Shown here: piece after piece, positions 5,195 through 6,537 of the stretch | Layout of the letters: every line of letters begins with the position of its first letter | How positions within the stretch are numbered: the stretch's first letter is position 1 | NCBI GenBank assembly: GCA_005881495.1 | Contig: VBHI01000177.1 | Span: 1 to 6,537, forward strand | DNA from: Chloroflexota bacterium | GTDB lineage: Bacteria > Chloroflexota > Ktedonobacteria > Ktedonobacterales > Ktedonobacteraceae | Length of the DNA: 6,537 nt | Direction of reading: 5' to 3' | The notes under the pieces: model-generated | The model's database searches: none | What the model was told of the DNA's origin: nothing | The model's input: only the letters and a program-made list of their open reading frames with translations | Made by a program: the position numbers and the translations under genes

Positions 5195-6477
5195 GCTTGT
5201 TCCTCCTGTGATTCCTCCATCTCGCCACGTATCGGGAGTTCCACCAGCAGGCGAAAGCCCTCTTTCCCAGATGTTCCCACGGGACCTGCCTCTACACCTC
5301 CCCCAAGCGCGGTAACGCGCTCAGTGAGACCGACGACCCCGCTGCCTGCCCCTTTTGTCCCTCTGGGCACAGGTTCCTGTTCTTGCCTCAGCCGCTGGTC
5401 TCCGTCGTTAGTTACCTCGGCGCGGACGGCTCCGCGCTCGCAGGTAATCCGAATGTGGCAGCGACACGCACGACCGTGCCGGATCACATTGGTCACTCCC
5501 TCGCGCACTGTCCAGGCCAGCACGGCGTCCGTAGCCGGCGGCAATGCTCGTGCCGTGTGCTCGATGGTGCATGCGATCCCTGCTGCTTCCAGCAACTGCC
5601 GCGCACCGTCCAGTTCACTCTCCAGCCGAGGTTGCCGGTACCCGGCAACGGCCTCGCGCACCTCGCGCAAGGTCCGGCGGGCCACATCCTCGACATCGTG
5701 GATTTCTCGGGCCGCGCGCGCGGGTTTCTGCTCGATCAGGCGCCCCGCCAGTTCGCTCTTGAGGGTGATCAAGGACAGGGTGTGCCCAAGCAGGTCATGC
5801 AGATCGCGCGCCAAACGCAGCCGCTCTTCTATCACCGCCAGGCGGGCCAACTCTTCACGCGCCTTCTGTAATGCTTGGATCGTGCCGGACAGGCGGACCA
5901 GGCCAATCATATCCAGGCCCAGTCCCCTGACCAGCAGCACGAGCGGGACAATCAGTAGCCAGTCGGCCCTCATGATGCCTGAACTTTCTCCCACGGCGAC
6001 AAAGAGCGTGAGGAGCGTCAAGACCATGACAGTCACAAAGGCGCTCCGCGTTGGCAGTGCAATCCCTGCAACGGCGCTGACCCCGATGAAGAGCCAGAGA
6101 AAGGTGGTCCCATATGCCAGACTGAGCACGAGCACGAGCATCGTGAGGACGGCCACGAGCAGCAGCGCTGGGCGGAGCCTGAATCGTGCGTGTGCATCAC
6201 GATTCAACGGATGGGGCCACATCACCCAGGTATAGAGAGCCACGAAGAGCACCAGTCCGACCAGGGCCATGAGCAGACGTACCGGTGTGGTATGCATCTG
6301 CACCAGAGAAAGGATGGGAAACAAGAGGCACACGAGCCAGAACTGCGCATACAGCCGCCAGAGGCGCGGGGAGATGCCGCTGGAGACAACGGCCTCCTGT
6401 GCTCCTTCCATATCGGTGAGGTGGCGTTCCCACCACGCATGCCCTCGCGCTATAGATGCTCGTATTGCCTGTATCAC
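5191..6477 (-). CDS. Membrane sensor histidine kinase, HisKA_3/DesK-LiaS type
   Basis: This is a 428-residue sensor kinase from the GTG start chosen here. Six membrane helices are visible at about residues 43-61, 65-87, 102-122, 125-141, 144-162 and 172-191, with almost no extracellular loop, the layout of intramembrane-sensing kinases such as DesK. A linker of charged coiled-coil character leads to the HisKA_3 dimerisation domain (about 212-279) with phospho-acceptor His227 in ARDLHDLLGHTLS. The ATPase domain follows, with N-box EGVTNVIRH (326-334), an NDG motif (357-359), and the glycine-rich GSGVVGLTERV (378-388). It should phosphorylate the NarL-type regulator it overlaps by 4 bp. The GTG at 6477 has AAGGAG (6485-6490) 7 bases upstream; an in-frame ATG at 6534 would add 19 residues, and a start beyond the window cannot be excluded. 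The stimulus is unknown; membrane state or envelope stress is the usual guess for this layout. Confidence 0.92.
   Translation of the reverse strand: MIQAIRASIARGHAWWERHLTDMEGAQEAVVSSGISPRLWRLYAQFWLVCLLFPILSLVQMHTTPVRLLMALVGLVLFVALYTWVMWPHPLNRDAHARFRLRPALLLVAVLTMLVLVLSLAYGTTFLWLFIGVSAVAGIALPTRSAFVTVMVLTLLTLFVAVGESSGIMRADWLLIVPLVLLVRGLGLDMIGLVRLSGTIQALQKAREELARLAVIEERLRLARDLHDLLGHTLSLITLKSELAGRLIEQKPARAAREIHDVEDVARRTLREVREAVAGYRQPRLESELDGARQLLEAAGIACTIEHTARALPPATDAVLAWTVREGVTNVIRHGRACRCHIRITCERGAVRAEVTNDGDQRLRQEQEPVPRGTKGAGSGVVGLTERVTALGGGVEAGPVGTSGKEGFRLLVELPIRGEMEESQEEQA
5201..5207 (-). promoter_or_regulatory. Strong ribosome binding site inside the kinase gene for the response regulator
   Basis: On the minus strand this reads AGGAGGA, close to the full anti-16S complement, 6 bases before the regulator ATG (5192-5194). 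It overlaps the last kinase codons, so the regulator can be initiated efficiently by ribosomes finishing the kinase. Confidence 0.8.
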
Positions 6478-6524
6478 TTCGGCGCTCCTTTCCTGCTGCC
6501 GAAACGATCTCTTCTCGCCAATCC

Positions 6525-6533
6525 ATTTTACCA
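6525..6533 (-). promoter_or_regulatory. Candidate extended -10 element for the kinase-regulator operon
   Basis: On the minus strand the stretch reads TGGTAAAAT, a TG-N extended element followed by TAAAAT (five of six matches to TATAAT). Transcription would begin near 6518, giving a leader of about 40 bases that carries AAGGAG before the GTG at 6477. The -35 region would lie beyond the window edge, so it cannot be checked. Confidence 0.35.
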
Positions 6534-6537
6534 TCTT

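Noticed and set aside
5324..6235. 303-codon open frame on the plus strand opposite the kinase gene
   Set aside because: It lies wholly antisense to a clear histidine kinase in GC-rich DNA; its translation is Arg/Ser/Thr-rich with no domain.

Overview
The window looks like chromosomal DNA of a Chloroflexota bacterium, most likely of the Ktedonobacteria type. This rests on recognised protein styles: an extracytoplasmic PQQ-type propeller with conserved cysteines, a Pro/Tyr/Gly/Gln-rich tail fused through one membrane helix to a blue-copper domain, a stand-alone receiver, and a DesK/LiaS-like kinase. It does not rest on any database search, so the taxonomic call is moderate. I see no rRNA, tRNA, CRISPR array, insertion sequence or phage gene.

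Layout. Bases 74-2930 (+) hold three membrane-associated genes: a 470-residue membrane-anchored beta-propeller protein; after 131 bp carrying a perfect 13-bp tandem repeat, a 271-residue membrane-anchored cupredoxin with an amicyanin-like copper loop; and 14 bp later a small two-helix membrane protein resembling cytochrome oxidase subunit IV-type segments. Bases 3028-4546 (+) hold a good extended -10 promoter, a 125-residue single-domain response regulator and, 7 bp downstream, plsX (phosphate acyltransferase of phospholipid synthesis). Bases 4589-6534 (-) hold a two-component pair: a six-helix HisKA_3 kinase followed, through an ATGA stop/start overlap, by its NarL/FixJ-type response regulator. 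The pair converges on plsX with only 42 bp between them.

How the genes may work together. The first block reads as an outward-facing redox or copper-related module. The blue-copper domain is well supported by its ligands, whereas the propeller has no recognisable catalytic site and the small protein's oxidase link is tentative. The second block couples a receiver protein to an early step of membrane lipid synthesis by close gene spacing. The third block is a complete signalling pair whose stimulus and targets cannot be read from the window. Nothing here amounts to a clear new defence or mobile system. The points most worth following are the propeller/blue-copper/two-helix neighbourhood and the receiver-plsX pairing.
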